Source: Paracoccaceae bacterium (lineage in GTDB: Bacteria; Pseudomonadota; Alphaproteobacteria; Rhodobacterales; Rhodobacteraceae). From it: DNA of 64,000 nucleotides. The position numbers and the translations under genes are program-made. Below, in pieces: positions 8,596 to 17,237 of this stretch (its first letter is position 1; every line of letters starts with the position of its first letter). The DNA is taken from the NCBI GenBank assembly GCA_012103375.1, contig WLWX01000001.1, positions 1,168,501 through 1,232,500 on the forward strand, read 5' to 3'. The notes under the pieces are model-generated. The model had not been told where the DNA came from. It was given only the letters and a program-made list of their open reading frames with translations, and searched no databases.

Positions 8596-10674
8596 ATGAA
8601 GACCATTGGTGTCGACGTCGGGGGAACTTTCACCGACCTGATCTATCTGGATACGTCCAGCGAAGCGCTGGGCATCCACAAGGTCGAAACCACGCCCGAC
8701 GACCCCTCGCGCGGGGTCATCACCGGGATCAAGGCGCTGTGCGAATTGAATGGCGTCGCGCCCTCTGACGTCGATCATGTGTTCCACGGCACCACGACCG
8801 CGACGAACGCGGTGCTAGAGGCCAAGGGCGCGCGGTCCGGCATGATCACCAACGACGGGTTTCGCGACATCCTGCATATCGGGCGGCATCAGCGGGTCGA
8901 GCACTATTCGATCATGCAGGAGCTGCCCTGGCAAAGCCGCCCGCTGATCAAACGGCGCTATCGCAAGACCGTCGGAGGGCGGCTGGTTCCCCCGACCGGC
9001 GAAGAGCTGGCACCGCTGGATGAGGCCGAAGTGCGCGCCGCCGCTGAGGAGTTGCTGGAGGCGGGCGTTGACTCGGTGGCAATCTGCTTCCTGTTTTCCT
9101 ACCTCAACCCCGCGCATGAACTGCGCGCGCAGGACATCGTGCAAGAGGTTATGCCGGACGCCTTCGTGACCACCTCGGCGGCAATCTCCCCTCAGTTTCG
9201 CGAATTTGAGCGTTTCACGACCGCCGCGCTTGCAGCCTTCGTCGGACCGAAGGTGGGCAGCTATATCGTCGGGCTGGAGGATGCGCTTAAAGGGCTGGGC
9301 GTCAAGGGCGACCTGCGGGTCATGGCCTCAAACGGCGGGGTGGCGACGCCGCGCATGGTGACGGAAAATCCGGCGCTGACCCTGATGTCGGGCCTGGCGG
9401 CGGGCGTGCTTGGCGGGGCCTGGGTCGGGGCGCAATGCGGGCGGGATCGGCTGATTACTTTCGATATCGGCGGCACCTCGGCGGATATCGGGATCTGTGT
9501 CGATGGCGTGTTTTCGGAAACCGATGCGCGGTCCACGTCCATTGCCGGGTTTCCGCTGCTGATGCCGATGCTGGATATTCATACGATTGGCGCGGGTGGT
9601 GGCTCGATCGCCTATGTCGACAAGGGTGGAGCGTTCCGCGTCGGTCCGCAAAGTGCCGGCGCTGTTCCGGGACCGGCGGCCTATGGCAAGGGCGGCGATC
9701 AACCCACCGTGACGGACGCCAATTTGGTGCTGGGCCGGTTGGAACCCAGCGATTTTCTGGGCGGAGAGATGGGTTTGGACGCCAAAGCCGCGGACGCCGT
9801 CATCTCCAAGCTTGCCATCGACCTGAACCTCGACAAACACGAGGCCGCCGAAGGTGTGCTGACGATTCTGAACGCCAATATGGCCAACGCGATACGGTCG
9901 CGCACCGTGCAAAAGGGCATCGACCCGCGCGGTTTCGCACTGGTGGCGATGGGCGGGGCAGGGCCGCTGCACGGGGCCGAGGTGGCCGCGATGCTGCAAA
10001 TCCCCGAGGTTATCGTGCCGCCGTTTCCGGGCATCACCTCGGCCATGGGCTTGCTGACGGCGGATCTCAAATACGATGCGATCCGCACGCAGATCCAGAC
10101 CTCGACCGCTTGCGATCTGAACCGGGTGAACAGCGATTTCGCGGATATGGAGGCGCAGTCGACCGCGCGGTTGGCCGACGATGGGATCAGCGCCGATGAC
10201 GTGACTTTCGCGCGCTCCAGCGATCTGCGTTATGTCGGGCAGGGGTACGAGCTGAAGGTGCCGTTCCCCGATGGCACCGTTGACGATGCCGGTCTGTCCG
10301 CAGTCTGGGCCGAGTTCCACAAGATCCACGCCGCCGAATACGGCCACGCGTTCGAGGCGAGCCCGATTGAAGTCGTGAACCTGCGCGTCACCGCCATTGG
10401 CAGCCACAGCAAACTCGAGAAGTTGCCAGATAGGTCGGGCAGCAGCCTCGACGACGCGTTGCTCTATACCCGTGACAGTATTTTCCGGGCCGAGGGGGCA
10501 CTGAAAACCTTCGAAACCAGCGTCTACCGCCGCGACGACCTGCCGGTCGGTGTGGCCTTCGACGGCCCGGCCATCCTGTTGCAGAAGGACAGCACGACCG
10601 TCGTGCCGCCGGGGGCGACGGCGCGGGCCGATGCCTCGGGCAGTCTCATCATCTCGTTGGAGGGACGCGCATGA
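8596..10674 (+). CDS. hyuA: Hydantoinase/oxoprolinase family protein, A subunit (HyuA)
   Basis: The product is the 692-residue ATP-dependent A subunit of an N-methylhydantoinase / 5-oxoprolinase-type enzyme. The N-terminal MKTIGVDVGGTFTDLIYLD and DHVFHGTTTATNAVLEAKG are the ASKHA-fold nucleotide-binding motifs of the Hydant_A family. Later family marks are LITFDIGGTSADIGI, IGAGGGSIAYVDKGG, GPQSAGAVPGPAAYGKGG and VAMGGAGPLHGAEVA. The start at 8596 follows a GGGGA sequence about ten bases upstream and is the one giving the canonical N-terminus; the longer in-frame ORF upstream lacks homology. The stop overlaps the hyuB start by four bases (ATGA), so a two-subunit complex is expected. Natural substrates of this family include hydantoins, 5-oxoproline and acetophenone; which applies here cannot be read from the sequence. 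Confidence 0.92.
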   Translation: MKTIGVDVGGTFTDLIYLDTSSEALGIHKVETTPDDPSRGVITGIKALCELNGVAPSDVDHVFHGTTTATNAVLEAKGARSGMITNDGFRDILHIGRHQRVEHYSIMQELPWQSRPLIKRRYRKTVGGRLVPPTGEELAPLDEAEVRAAAEELLEAGVDSVAICFLFSYLNPAHELRAQDIVQEVMPDAFVTTSAAISPQFREFERFTTAALAAFVGPKVGSYIVGLEDALKGLGVKGDLRVMASNGGVATPRMVTENPALTLMSGLAAGVLGGAWVGAQCGRDRLITFDIGGTSADIGICVDGVFSETDARSTSIAGFPLLMPMLDIHTIGAGGGSIAYVDKGGAFRVGPQSAGAVPGPAAYGKGGDQPTVTDANLVLGRLEPSDFLGGEMGLDAKAADAVISKLAIDLNLDKHEAAEGVLTILNANMANAIRSRTVQKGIDPRGFALVAMGGAGPLHGAEVAAMLQIPEVIVPPFPGITSAMGLLTADLKYDAIRTQIQTSTACDLNRVNSDFADMEAQSTARLADDGISADDVTFARSSDLRYVGQGYELKVPFPDGTVDDAGLSAVWAEFHKIHAAEYGHAFEASPIEVVNLRVTAIGSHSKLEKLPDRSGSSLDDALLYTRDSIFRAEGALKTFETSVYRRDDLPVGVAFDGPAILLQKDSTTVVPPGATARADASGSLIISLEGRA

Positions 10675-12407
10675 CCCGGATTGATCCCGTCACCGCCGCC
10701 GTCATTCAGGGCGGCCTGGAAAACATCGCGATTGAGATGGGGCACAAGCTGATGCGCATGTCCTATTCCTCGATCATTCGCGAGTCGGAGGATTTTGGCG
10801 CGGCATTGACCGACGCCGATGGCTTGCAGATGTGCGAATGCAAGATGTCCACGCCGCTGCAATCCGGGCCGATCCCGGGCTATGTGCGCAATGTGGTCGC
10901 GGTTCTGAAGGAACGCGGCGACCCGATCCGCCCCGGCGATGTCATCATGCACAACGACCCCTATGGCGGGGCCAGCCACGGGCCGGACGTGGCGTTCTGC
11001 GTGCCGGTGTTTCTGGATGAGGCGCTGATCGGCTGGTCCGTCACCACGGCACATCACCTGGACATCGGCGCGCTGTCGCCGGGCAGTTGCGGCATTGTCG
11101 ATGCGGTCGATACCTACGCCGAAGGCCTGCAATTCAAGGCGATCAAGGTCTATGATCAGGGCCAGAAGAACGAGGCTGTCTGGCACATCCTGCGCGCCAA
11201 CATCCGGGCGCAGGAACTGGTCGTTGGCGATATGGAGGCGCAGATCGAAAGTGCGCGGATCGGCGCGGCGCGGTTCCTGGAGTTGGTGCGGCAATACGGC
11301 CACGACGATGTGACGACGGCGTTTCACGAACTGATGGATTACTCCGAACGGTTGATGCGCGACGCTATCCGGGCGCTGCCGGATGGGGATTATTCAGCCA
11401 AAACCCATATCGACGGGTTTCTGGATGATCCGGACCCGACGCGCAGCCGCTTGCCTCTGGTCGTGACCCTGAAGGTGCGGGGTGATGATCTGGAGGTTGA
11501 TCTGACCGGCACCGCGCCGCAAATCCCCGACAAGCCGATCAACATGCCGCTGGTTGGCACGGTGGATTGCGCGGTCTGGCTGACGATCCGCTCGATCCTG
11601 CTGGATTCGGTGACCTATGGGGCGATCCCGCAGAACTCCGGCCTGACGCGGCCGATCACCATTACCGCGCCCGAAGGCTGTCTGGCCAATCCGATCTTCC
11701 CGGCCCCGGTGATTGCGCGGTTCTGCCCCGGCAACCAACTGGCTGACACGGTGATGAAGGCGTTTTCGCAGATCGTTCCGAAGCAGGTCTCCGGCGGGAT
11801 CGGCAACCTGCGGGTCGTCGCGATTTCCGGGCTGAAGGATGGCAACCACTGGGTCCATATGGAGATTATGGAGGGCAGCTATGGCGGGCGTTTCGGGCTG
11901 GACGGAATGGACGCGGTCGACACGCTTTATGCCAACACCCGCAATAACCCGGTTGAGGATATTGAGTCGCACATCCCGCTGAGGATCGAACGCTATGAAC
12001 TGCGCGAAGATGCGATGGCGCCGGGCCAGTGGCGCGGTGGGATCGGCACGGTGCGAGAGTTCGTGTTCCTGGATGACGCAGGCTTTTCGCTGGAAGGCGA
12101 TGGTCACGCGTTTGAACCCTGGGGGTTTGATGGCGGCGCGGACGGTCATGTCGCCTCGCTAACGTTGGTTCACCCGGACGGGACGACGCAGGCGCTGCCG
12201 TCGAAAGTGCCGTATTTCAAGGTGAACGCGGGCGACAAGCTGGTGTCTTACGGTCCCTGCGGCGGCGGCTATGGCGATGCGGCCCTGCGCGCGCCCGAGG
12301 CTGTGGCAGCGGATGTGGCCGCGGAATTCGATGTCGTTTGCCCTGGCGCAAGTGTCTTGGAGCGGACGCGGATGAACCCGCACCTCCGCCCGCCGCTAGG
12401 TCCATGA
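10671..12407 (+). CDS. hyuB: Hydantoinase B/oxoprolinase family protein (HyuB)
   Basis: The product is the 578-residue partner of HyuA. The N-terminal region IDPVTAAVIQGGLENIAIEM, then the hallmark RMSYSSIIRESEDFGAALTD and the DVIMHNDPYGGASHGPDVAF stretch identify the Hydantoinase_B family. Further marks are TTAHHLDIGALSPGS, AEGLQFKAIKVYDQG and, near the C-terminus, GPCGGGYGDA. It is translationally coupled to hyuA. Downstream lie a dispersed GC-rich repeat and the convergent serS, so hyuAB looks like a complete two-gene transcript. Length is as expected for the family. Confidence 0.92.
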   Translation: MTRIDPVTAAVIQGGLENIAIEMGHKLMRMSYSSIIRESEDFGAALTDADGLQMCECKMSTPLQSGPIPGYVRNVVAVLKERGDPIRPGDVIMHNDPYGGASHGPDVAFCVPVFLDEALIGWSVTTAHHLDIGALSPGSCGIVDAVDTYAEGLQFKAIKVYDQGQKNEAVWHILRANIRAQELVVGDMEAQIESARIGAARFLELVRQYGHDDVTTAFHELMDYSERLMRDAIRALPDGDYSAKTHIDGFLDDPDPTRSRLPLVVTLKVRGDDLEVDLTGTAPQIPDKPINMPLVGTVDCAVWLTIRSILLDSVTYGAIPQNSGLTRPITITAPEGCLANPIFPAPVIARFCPGNQLADTVMKAFSQIVPKQVSGGIGNLRVVAISGLKDGNHWVHMEIMEGSYGGRFGLDGMDAVDTLYANTRNNPVEDIESHIPLRIERYELREDAMAPGQWRGGIGTVREFVFLDDAGFSLEGDGHAFEPWGFDGGADGHVASLTLVHPDGTTQALPSKVPYFKVNAGDKLVSYGPCGGGYGDAALRAPEAVAADVAAEFDVVCPGASVLERTRMNPHLRPPLGP

Positions 12408-12451
12408 GGATAACGCGCCGCTTCAAATTTCTGAATCGCTTCTGGAATTCC

Positions 12452-12493
12452 CTGCGCCCGGTGCGCGCCGCAGGCGCAGGGCGCACGCCGGAC
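12452..12493 (-). repeat. GC-rich dispersed intergenic repeat, copy A
   Basis: These 42 bases are the exact reverse complement of 36181-36222. The similarity continues imperfectly toward lower coordinates to about 12408, where an AGCGATT..AGA..TTTGAA..GGCGC pattern is shared with 36236-36260. The core has an interrupted dyad (GGTGCGCGC against GCGCACGCC with G-T pairing), so the RNA could fold. Both copies lie between convergent genes, here hyuB and serS. A terminator-like or REP-like role is possible but not shown; the T-run of an intrinsic terminator is missing. Confidence 0.85.
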
Positions 12494-12559
12494 GCGCGCG
12501 CGCCCGGCTAGGCGCGGATGTTCGTCTGCGGGCATCGTTGCAGATCAAACGGGTGATGC

Positions 12560-13852
12560 TTATTCCAGCGCGCCCTTTGCCGAAATCCGGCTTTTACCCA
12601 GCAGGAACGGGTGCAGCGCCTCGGGCAGGTCCACGGACCCATCCGCCTGCTGACCATTTTCCAGCACCGCGATCAGGGCGCGCCCGACGGCCAGTCCCGA
12701 TCCGTTCAGGGTGTGCACGAACTCCGGCTTGCCACCACCTTCGGGGCGGAAGCGGGCGTTCATCCGCCGGGCCTGAAACGCGGCGGTGGTCGAAACGCTG
12801 GAGATTTCGCGATAGGCATTCTGCCCCGGCAACCAGACCTCGACATCGTGGGTGCGCCGTGCGCCGAAGCCCATATCGCCGGTGCACAGCGCGACGGTGC
12901 GATAGGGCAGGCCGAGGCGTTCCAGAATATCCTCGGCACAGCGGGTCATGCGGGCATGTTCGGCATCGCTCTCGTCCGGGTGGGTGATCGACACCATCTC
13001 GACCTTTTCAAACTGATGCTGGCGCAGCATGCCGGCAGTGTCCCGCCCGGCGGATCCGGCTTCCGAGCGGAAGCACTGCGTATGCGCGGTCAGACGGATC
13101 GGCAGGTCGGCGGCGTCCAAGATGCTTTCAGCGACCGAGTAGGTCAGCGACACTTCCGAAGTCGGGACCAGCCAGCGCCCATCGGTTGTTTCATAGGAAT
13201 CCTCGCCAAATTTCGGCAGCTTGTCCGTTCCCAGCATCGCTTCGGCGCGCACCAGAACCGGGGTCCATGTTTCGGTCAGCCCGTTTTCGGTGGTGTGAAC
13301 CGTCAGCATGAATTGCCCCAGCGCGCGATGCAGGGCCGCGACCGCGCCGGACAGGAACATGAACCGAGACCCGCTGACCTTGGCGGCGGTTTCAAAGTCG
13401 AAGCCGGGCTTGGCACCCGGAATCTCGTAATGCTCAAGCGGCGTGAAATCGAATTCGCGCGGGGTCCCCCAGCGATTGATTTCGACGTTGTCATCTTCGT
13501 CCGTACCGTCGGGCACATCGTCATAGGGCAGGTTCGGCAGGCCCAGCAGCAGATCGCGCAACTTGTCGTCGGCGTCTTTGGCCTGTGCCTCCAATGCGGC
13601 CCCTTCCTCTTTCTTGGCCGCAACCAGGGCGCGCAGACGCTCAAATTCGGCGTCATCCCCACTGGCCTTCGCCGCCCCCACCTGCTTGGAGGCCGCATTG
13701 CGATCCGCCTGCGTGGTTTCCGCCGCCGTGATGGCGGACCGGCGCGATTCATCCAGCGCCAGAATGATGGCCGCAACAGGGTCCAGCCCCCGGCGTTTCA
13801 GGGCGGCGTCAAAGGCGTCAGGAGCCTCACGGATGGCGCGGATGTCGTGCAT
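12560..13852 (-). CDS. serS: Serine--tRNA ligase
   Basis: The product is a 430-residue class II aminoacyl-tRNA synthetase that charges tRNA-Ser (and selenocysteine tRNA where present). The start [20 protein letters not shown] is typical, followed by the long N-terminal coiled-coil arm (about residues 30-100, rich in Ala, Glu and Lys) that holds the tRNA long arm. The catalytic core shows the motif 2 region [19 protein letters not shown] with [10 protein letters not shown], and motif 3 [19 protein letters not shown]. Length matches the bacterial enzyme. It stands alone, convergent with hyuB and 30 bp downstream of the pentapeptide gene on the same strand. Confidence 0.97.
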   Translation of the reverse strand: MHDIRAIREAPDAFDAALKRRGLDPVAAIILALDESRRSAITAAETTQADRNAASKQVGAAKASGDDAEFERLRALVAAKKEEGAALEAQAKDADDKLRDLLLGLPNLPYDDVPDGTDEDDNVEINRWGTPREFDFTPLEHYEIPGAKPGFDFETAAKVSGSRFMFLSGAVAALHRALGQFMLTVHTTENGLTETWTPVLVRAEAMLGTDKLPKFGEDSYETTDGRWLVPTSEVSLTYSVAESILDAADLPIRLTAHTQCFRSEAGSAGRDTAGMLRQHQFEKVEMVSITHPDESDAEHARMTRCAEDILERLGLPYRTVALCTGDMGFGARRTHDVEVWLPGQNAYREISSVSTTAAFQARRMNARFRPEGGGKPEFVHTLNGSGLAVGRALIAVLENGQQADGSVDLPEALHPFLLGKSRISAKGALE

Positions 13853-13882
13853 GGGGTGGTCCTTGGTGTTGAGTCCGGTGGG

Positions 13883-15064
13883 TTATGACTCAGATTCGGG
13901 CGGGGTGTAACCGATGGATTTCTGGTAGGCGCGCCGTTGTGTGTCGAAGTCGTCCCAATCCAGTTCGTCTGTGGACCAATGGGCCAGTTTGCCTTCGCCA
14001 GCGGTCAGGCCATCGGGCAGTTTGACTGAGGCATCGCCGTAGGCTTCAACAAGGCTGTCGACTGTGGCACACTTGCTACAATCAACGTCTCTCAAGGCTG
14101 CACCTCGGAGAGTAGCAGCCTTGAGAGACGTTGCAGAACTCAGATGCGCCCCGTCGAGACTCACCCCCTCCAGATGCGCCCCGTCGAGACCCGCCTCCTC
14201 CAGATGCACATTCTCCAATCGGGCGCGGTCAACATTCAGTTGGGTAATGTCGCAGCGGCGCAGGTTGGTGTTGCGAAGATCCAGCACATACCCTTTGTCA
14301 CGCCCCGGCCCGGTCGCAGCGCGTTCCATGGCAATCTGTTCAGGGTCACGTCGCCCGATGACCTCCAGCGCCGCCTGAATGTCGTCGCGCGTTGTTGGCA
14401 GGGCCTTGGTCCATTTGTCCAAGTCCTTTTTCCACTGGTCCGGGTCGGCGGCGTCATGGGGCGGTGCCGAATCCAAACCGTCAGTCGGGGCATTGGCGCG
14501 GATATAGGCGCAGAGGATCTCCATGATCTGGATGTGGTCTTTCAGGGATTCCCGCGCGACGCGCTCCAGCGCATAGATCGCGCCGATGCGGACTTCGATG
14601 TTGGGTTCGGTTAGTTCTTCAATTATCGGTTTCTTGTAGTCTGGTTTGCCGTCCGGCCCGTCTTCGTAAAGCAGGGTGCCCTTATTGTTCTTGCGGTGAC
14701 GTCGGACCGTCTTTTCGCGCCCCAACCCCTCAACTGCCTTGTTGATCCGATCTGTTGTCAGGCCCTGCTCTGCGATATTCGCTTGGCGCTGTGCGACGTA
14801 GGATCGCCACGCAATGAATGGCGCACCAAATGCAGCAGCCAGGACCAGGCCGATGTTTCGGATCGCCTCACCGGAGGTGCCAGCCTCGTAATGAAAGGCG
14901 ACCGCCAGAAATTGCCAAAGGCTTGCAAGGGCGCCTATGGCGACCAAGCCCATCAAAAGAAGGACAAAACGGCCGAGCATGCGCCCAAACCATGGTGCTG
15001 CCATCCAATCCGGCGGATCGCGAAATCCCAGCCAATCCATCAAAGAGCCGCTCTTTTTCACCAT
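13883..15064 (-). CDS. Membrane-anchored pentapeptide-repeat protein
   Basis: The product is a 393-residue protein starting at the ATG at 15064 (MVKKSGSLMDWLGFRDPP); a longer in-frame ORF upstream adds 28 residues of non-membrane sequence and is less likely. Two hydrophobic segments lie at about residues 27-50 (LGRFVLLLMGLVAIGALASL) and 67-85. A basic and acidic linker follows, then a HEAT-like stretch (EVRIGAIYALERVARESLKD) and pentapeptide repeats at about residues 275-340 (LRNTNLRRCDITQLNVDRAR, LDGAHLEGVSLDGAHL). Proteins of this architecture are common in Rhodobacteraceae but have no assigned function. The repeat-coding DNA contains a perfect inverted repeat (14083-14133) and 30 bp tandem repeats (14141-14210). 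Confidence 0.8.
   Translation of the reverse strand: MVKKSGSLMDWLGFRDPPDWMAAPWFGRMLGRFVLLLMGLVAIGALASLWQFLAVAFHYEAGTSGEAIRNIGLVLAAAFGAPFIAWRSYVAQRQANIAEQGLTTDRINKAVEGLGREKTVRRHRKNNKGTLLYEDGPDGKPDYKKPIIEELTEPNIEVRIGAIYALERVARESLKDHIQIMEILCAYIRANAPTDGLDSAPPHDAADPDQWKKDLDKWTKALPTTRDDIQAALEVIGRRDPEQIAMERAATGPGRDKGYVLDLRNTNLRRCDITQLNVDRARLENVHLEEAGLDGAHLEGVSLDGAHLSSATSLKAATLRGAALRDVDCSKCATVDSLVEAYGDASVKLPDGLTAGEGKLAHWSTDELDWDDFDTQRRAYQKSIGYTPPESES
14083..14133. repeat. Perfect 19 bp inverted repeat inside the pentapeptide gene
   Basis: The arm 14083-14101 (CAACGTCTCTCAAGGCTGC) is exactly complementary to 14115-14133, with a 13-base loop. It lies wholly inside the coding region, where it encodes the SLKAATLRGAALRDV part of the pentapeptide stack. 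A perfect 19 bp stem in coding sequence is unusual. It may have arisen by template switching at a shorter palindrome, or it may act as an RNA hairpin. Confidence 0.95.
14141..14210. repeat. 30 bp tandem repeat (pentapeptide-coding)
   Basis: Two full units beginning CAGATGCGCCCCGTCGAGAC (14141 and 14171) and a partial third at 14201 follow each other in phase. Each unit encodes two pentapeptides (A-H-L-E/S-x type), so the repeat reflects recent duplication within the beta-helix stack. This is the part of the gene most likely to vary in copy number between strains. Confidence 0.85.
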
Positions 15065-15235
15065 CCTCGCCACCTTCGTAATTGAATGCGCGCGCGTCCC
15101 CACCCATATGCCCCCTAATCCCCGGCATTTGAACCGGGAAATGCACACAGGCTCGCTTGCGCCTTCCGGGGTGCGCGACTAGGGTGCGCGCCGATATGAC
15201 AGGGGGCTGACCCCAACAGAAACGGGGAACGATCC

Positions 15236-15559
15236 ATGTTTGTCTCACCAGCATTTGCGCAATCCGCCGGCGGCGCGGGGGCCTTCGGGTCTTTCATCCC
15301 GCTGATCCTGATCTTCGCGATCATGTACTTCCTGCTGATCCGTCCGCAGCAAAAGAAGGTCAAGGAACACCGCGCCATGGTCGAAGCCGTGCGCCGGGGT
15401 GACCAGATCATCACCCAGGGCGGCGTGATCGGCAAAGTCACCAAGGTCAAAGAAGGCGAGACCGAGATCGAGGTTGAGATTGCCAAGGGCGTCACCGTGC
15501 GCGTGGTCAAGTCGACCGTCGCACAAGTGATGTCGAAAACCGAACCGGCGTCCAGCTAA
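15236..15559 (+). CDS. yajC: Preprotein translocase subunit YajC
   Basis: The product is a 107-residue small membrane protein that associates with SecDF at the Sec translocon. One transmembrane segment is visible at about residues 20-38 (IPLILIFAIMYFLLIRPQQK), followed by the family-defining basic cytoplasmic domain with KEHRAMVEAVRRGDQIITQG and GVIGKVTKV. It is the first gene of yajC-secD-secF, with secD starting one base after its stop. The 171 bp upstream region is divergent from the pentapeptide gene and should hold the operon promoter. Confidence 0.96.
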   Translation: MFVSPAFAQSAGGAGAFGSFIPLILIFAIMYFLLIRPQQKKVKEHRAMVEAVRRGDQIITQGGVIGKVTKVKEGETEIEVEIAKGVTVRVVKSTVAQVMSKTEPASS

Positions 15560-15560
15560 C

Positions 15561-17234
15561 ATGCTGCAGATATCGCTGTGGAAACGGGTACTTATCTGGG
15601 GGCTGGTGGCCCTTGGGGTGGTTCTGGCGACGCCCAATGCGTTTTACACCCGGGTCGAACAATCCAACGACGCCCGAATTGCGATCGAGGTTGAGGGCGC
15701 GACCCCCGAACGGACGGCACTGGCCGAACAATGGCCCGGTTGGGCGCCCTCGGCGCTGGTGAATCTGGGGCTCGATCTGCGGGGCGGAGCGCATTTGCTG
15801 GCCGAGGTTAAGGTCGAGGATGTCTATGCCACCCGCGTCGATGCGATGTGGCCCGAGGTGCGCGACACCCTGCGCGATCTGCGCGACAATGTCGGCACGA
15901 TCCGCCGACAGGGTGGCCCCGAAGATGTGCTGAGCGTCCGCATTTCCCAGCCCGAGGGGATGGCGCAGGCGCTGGAAGCGGTGCGCGCGCTGTTCCAGCC
16001 CGTGGTCAGCCTGACCGGCGTGGGGTCAACCAATTTCGTGGCCGCAGGCGACGGCGACATTCTGACGGTGCAGCTGAGTGACGAAGAAAAACTCGCCACC
16101 GACGACCGGACAATCCAGCAAAGCCTTGAAATCATTCGCCGTCGCGTGGATGAGGTCGGCACCCGCGAACCGACGATCCAGCGTCAGGGGGCCGACCGTA
16201 TCCTGATCCAGGTGCCGGGAATTGGGTCTGCCGAGGAACTGAAAGCGCTGATCGGCACGACTGCGCAGTTGACGTTCCACCCGGTGGTGAACCAGACGAC
16301 CGACCCCAACGCCAACCCCGGCCCGCGCCAGATTCTGCTGCCCGAGGTCGTGGAAGGGAATAACACGCCGTCGATCCATTACGTTCTCGAACAGAGCTTC
16401 GTCGTCTCGGGCGAAGATCTGTTCGATGCGCAACCCTCTTTCGATCAGAACGGCCAGCCCGCCGTCAGCTTCCGGTTCAATCCGACCGGCGCGCGGAAAT
16501 TCGGCGATTACACGGCCGAGAATATCGGTTCACCCTTCGCGATTGTGCTGGATGAAGAGGTTATCTCGGCCCCCGTCATCCAGTCCCACATTCCGGGCGG
16601 GTCCGGCATCATCACCGGGAATTTCTCGGTCGCTGAAAGCACCAATCTGGCCGTTTTGCTGCGCGCCGGCGCCTTGCCTGCCGAACTGACGTTCCTGGAA
16701 GAACGCACCATCGGCCCCGAACTGGGGCAGGACAGTATCGACGCGGGGCGCATCGCCTGCCTTGTCGCCTTTGGCGCGGTGCTGGTTTTCATGGGCCTCA
16801 GCTATGGTCTGTTCGGGCTGTTCGCGAATATCGCGCTGATCATCAACGTGGCGCTGATCTTCGGACTGCTGTCCGCAATCGGTGCCACGCTGACCCTGCC
16901 GGGTATCGCCGGGATCGTTCTGACCATCGGCATGGCGGTGGATGCCAATGTGCTGATCTTCGAACGGATCCGGGAAGAGCTGAAGACCGCCAAAGGCCCG
17001 GCCCGCGCGATCGAGCTTGGCTACGAAAAGGCGCTCAGCGCCATTCTGGACGCCAATATCACCACCTTCATCACAGCCGTGATCCTGTTCGTCATGGGCT
17101 CTGGCCCCGTGCGCGGCTTTTCGATCACGCTGGGACTGGGTATCCTGACCTCGGTCTTCACGGCGATCTTCGTCACCCGGATCATGATCATCATGTGGTT
17201 CGAGCGCCGCCGCCCGCGCACAATCGAGGTCTGA
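15561..17234 (+). CDS. secD: Protein translocase subunit SecD
   Basis: The product is a 557-residue SecD that uses the proton gradient to complete protein export across the inner membrane. An N-terminal membrane segment (about residues 5-25) is followed by LDLRGGAHLLAEV, the periplasmic P1 region and the characteristic GTREPTIQRQGADRILIQVPG segment. The C-terminal half has the SecD/SecF membrane domain with VVLTIGMAVDANVLIFERIR-type sequence (TIGMAVDANVLIFERIREE). Length fits proteobacterial SecD at the shorter end. It sits between yajC (1 bp gap) and secF (3 bp gap). Confidence 0.96.
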   Translation: MLQISLWKRVLIWGLVALGVVLATPNAFYTRVEQSNDARIAIEVEGATPERTALAEQWPGWAPSALVNLGLDLRGGAHLLAEVKVEDVYATRVDAMWPEVRDTLRDLRDNVGTIRRQGGPEDVLSVRISQPEGMAQALEAVRALFQPVVSLTGVGSTNFVAAGDGDILTVQLSDEEKLATDDRTIQQSLEIIRRRVDEVGTREPTIQRQGADRILIQVPGIGSAEELKALIGTTAQLTFHPVVNQTTDPNANPGPRQILLPEVVEGNNTPSIHYVLEQSFVVSGEDLFDAQPSFDQNGQPAVSFRFNPTGARKFGDYTAENIGSPFAIVLDEEVISAPVIQSHIPGGSGIITGNFSVAESTNLAVLLRAGALPAELTFLEERTIGPELGQDSIDAGRIACLVAFGAVLVFMGLSYGLFGLFANIALIINVALIFGLLSAIGATLTLPGIAGIVLTIGMAVDANVLIFERIREELKTAKGPARAIELGYEKALSAILDANITTFITAVILFVMGSGPVRGFSITLGLGILTSVFTAIFVTRIMIIMWFERRRPRTIEV

Positions 17235-17237
17235 CCC

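Noticed and set aside
12457-12535. Short frames encoding similar peptides (RRAPCACGAHRAQ) here and at 36180
   Set aside because: The peptide similarity only reflects the shared DNA repeat; neither frame has a ribosome binding site or plausible protein features.
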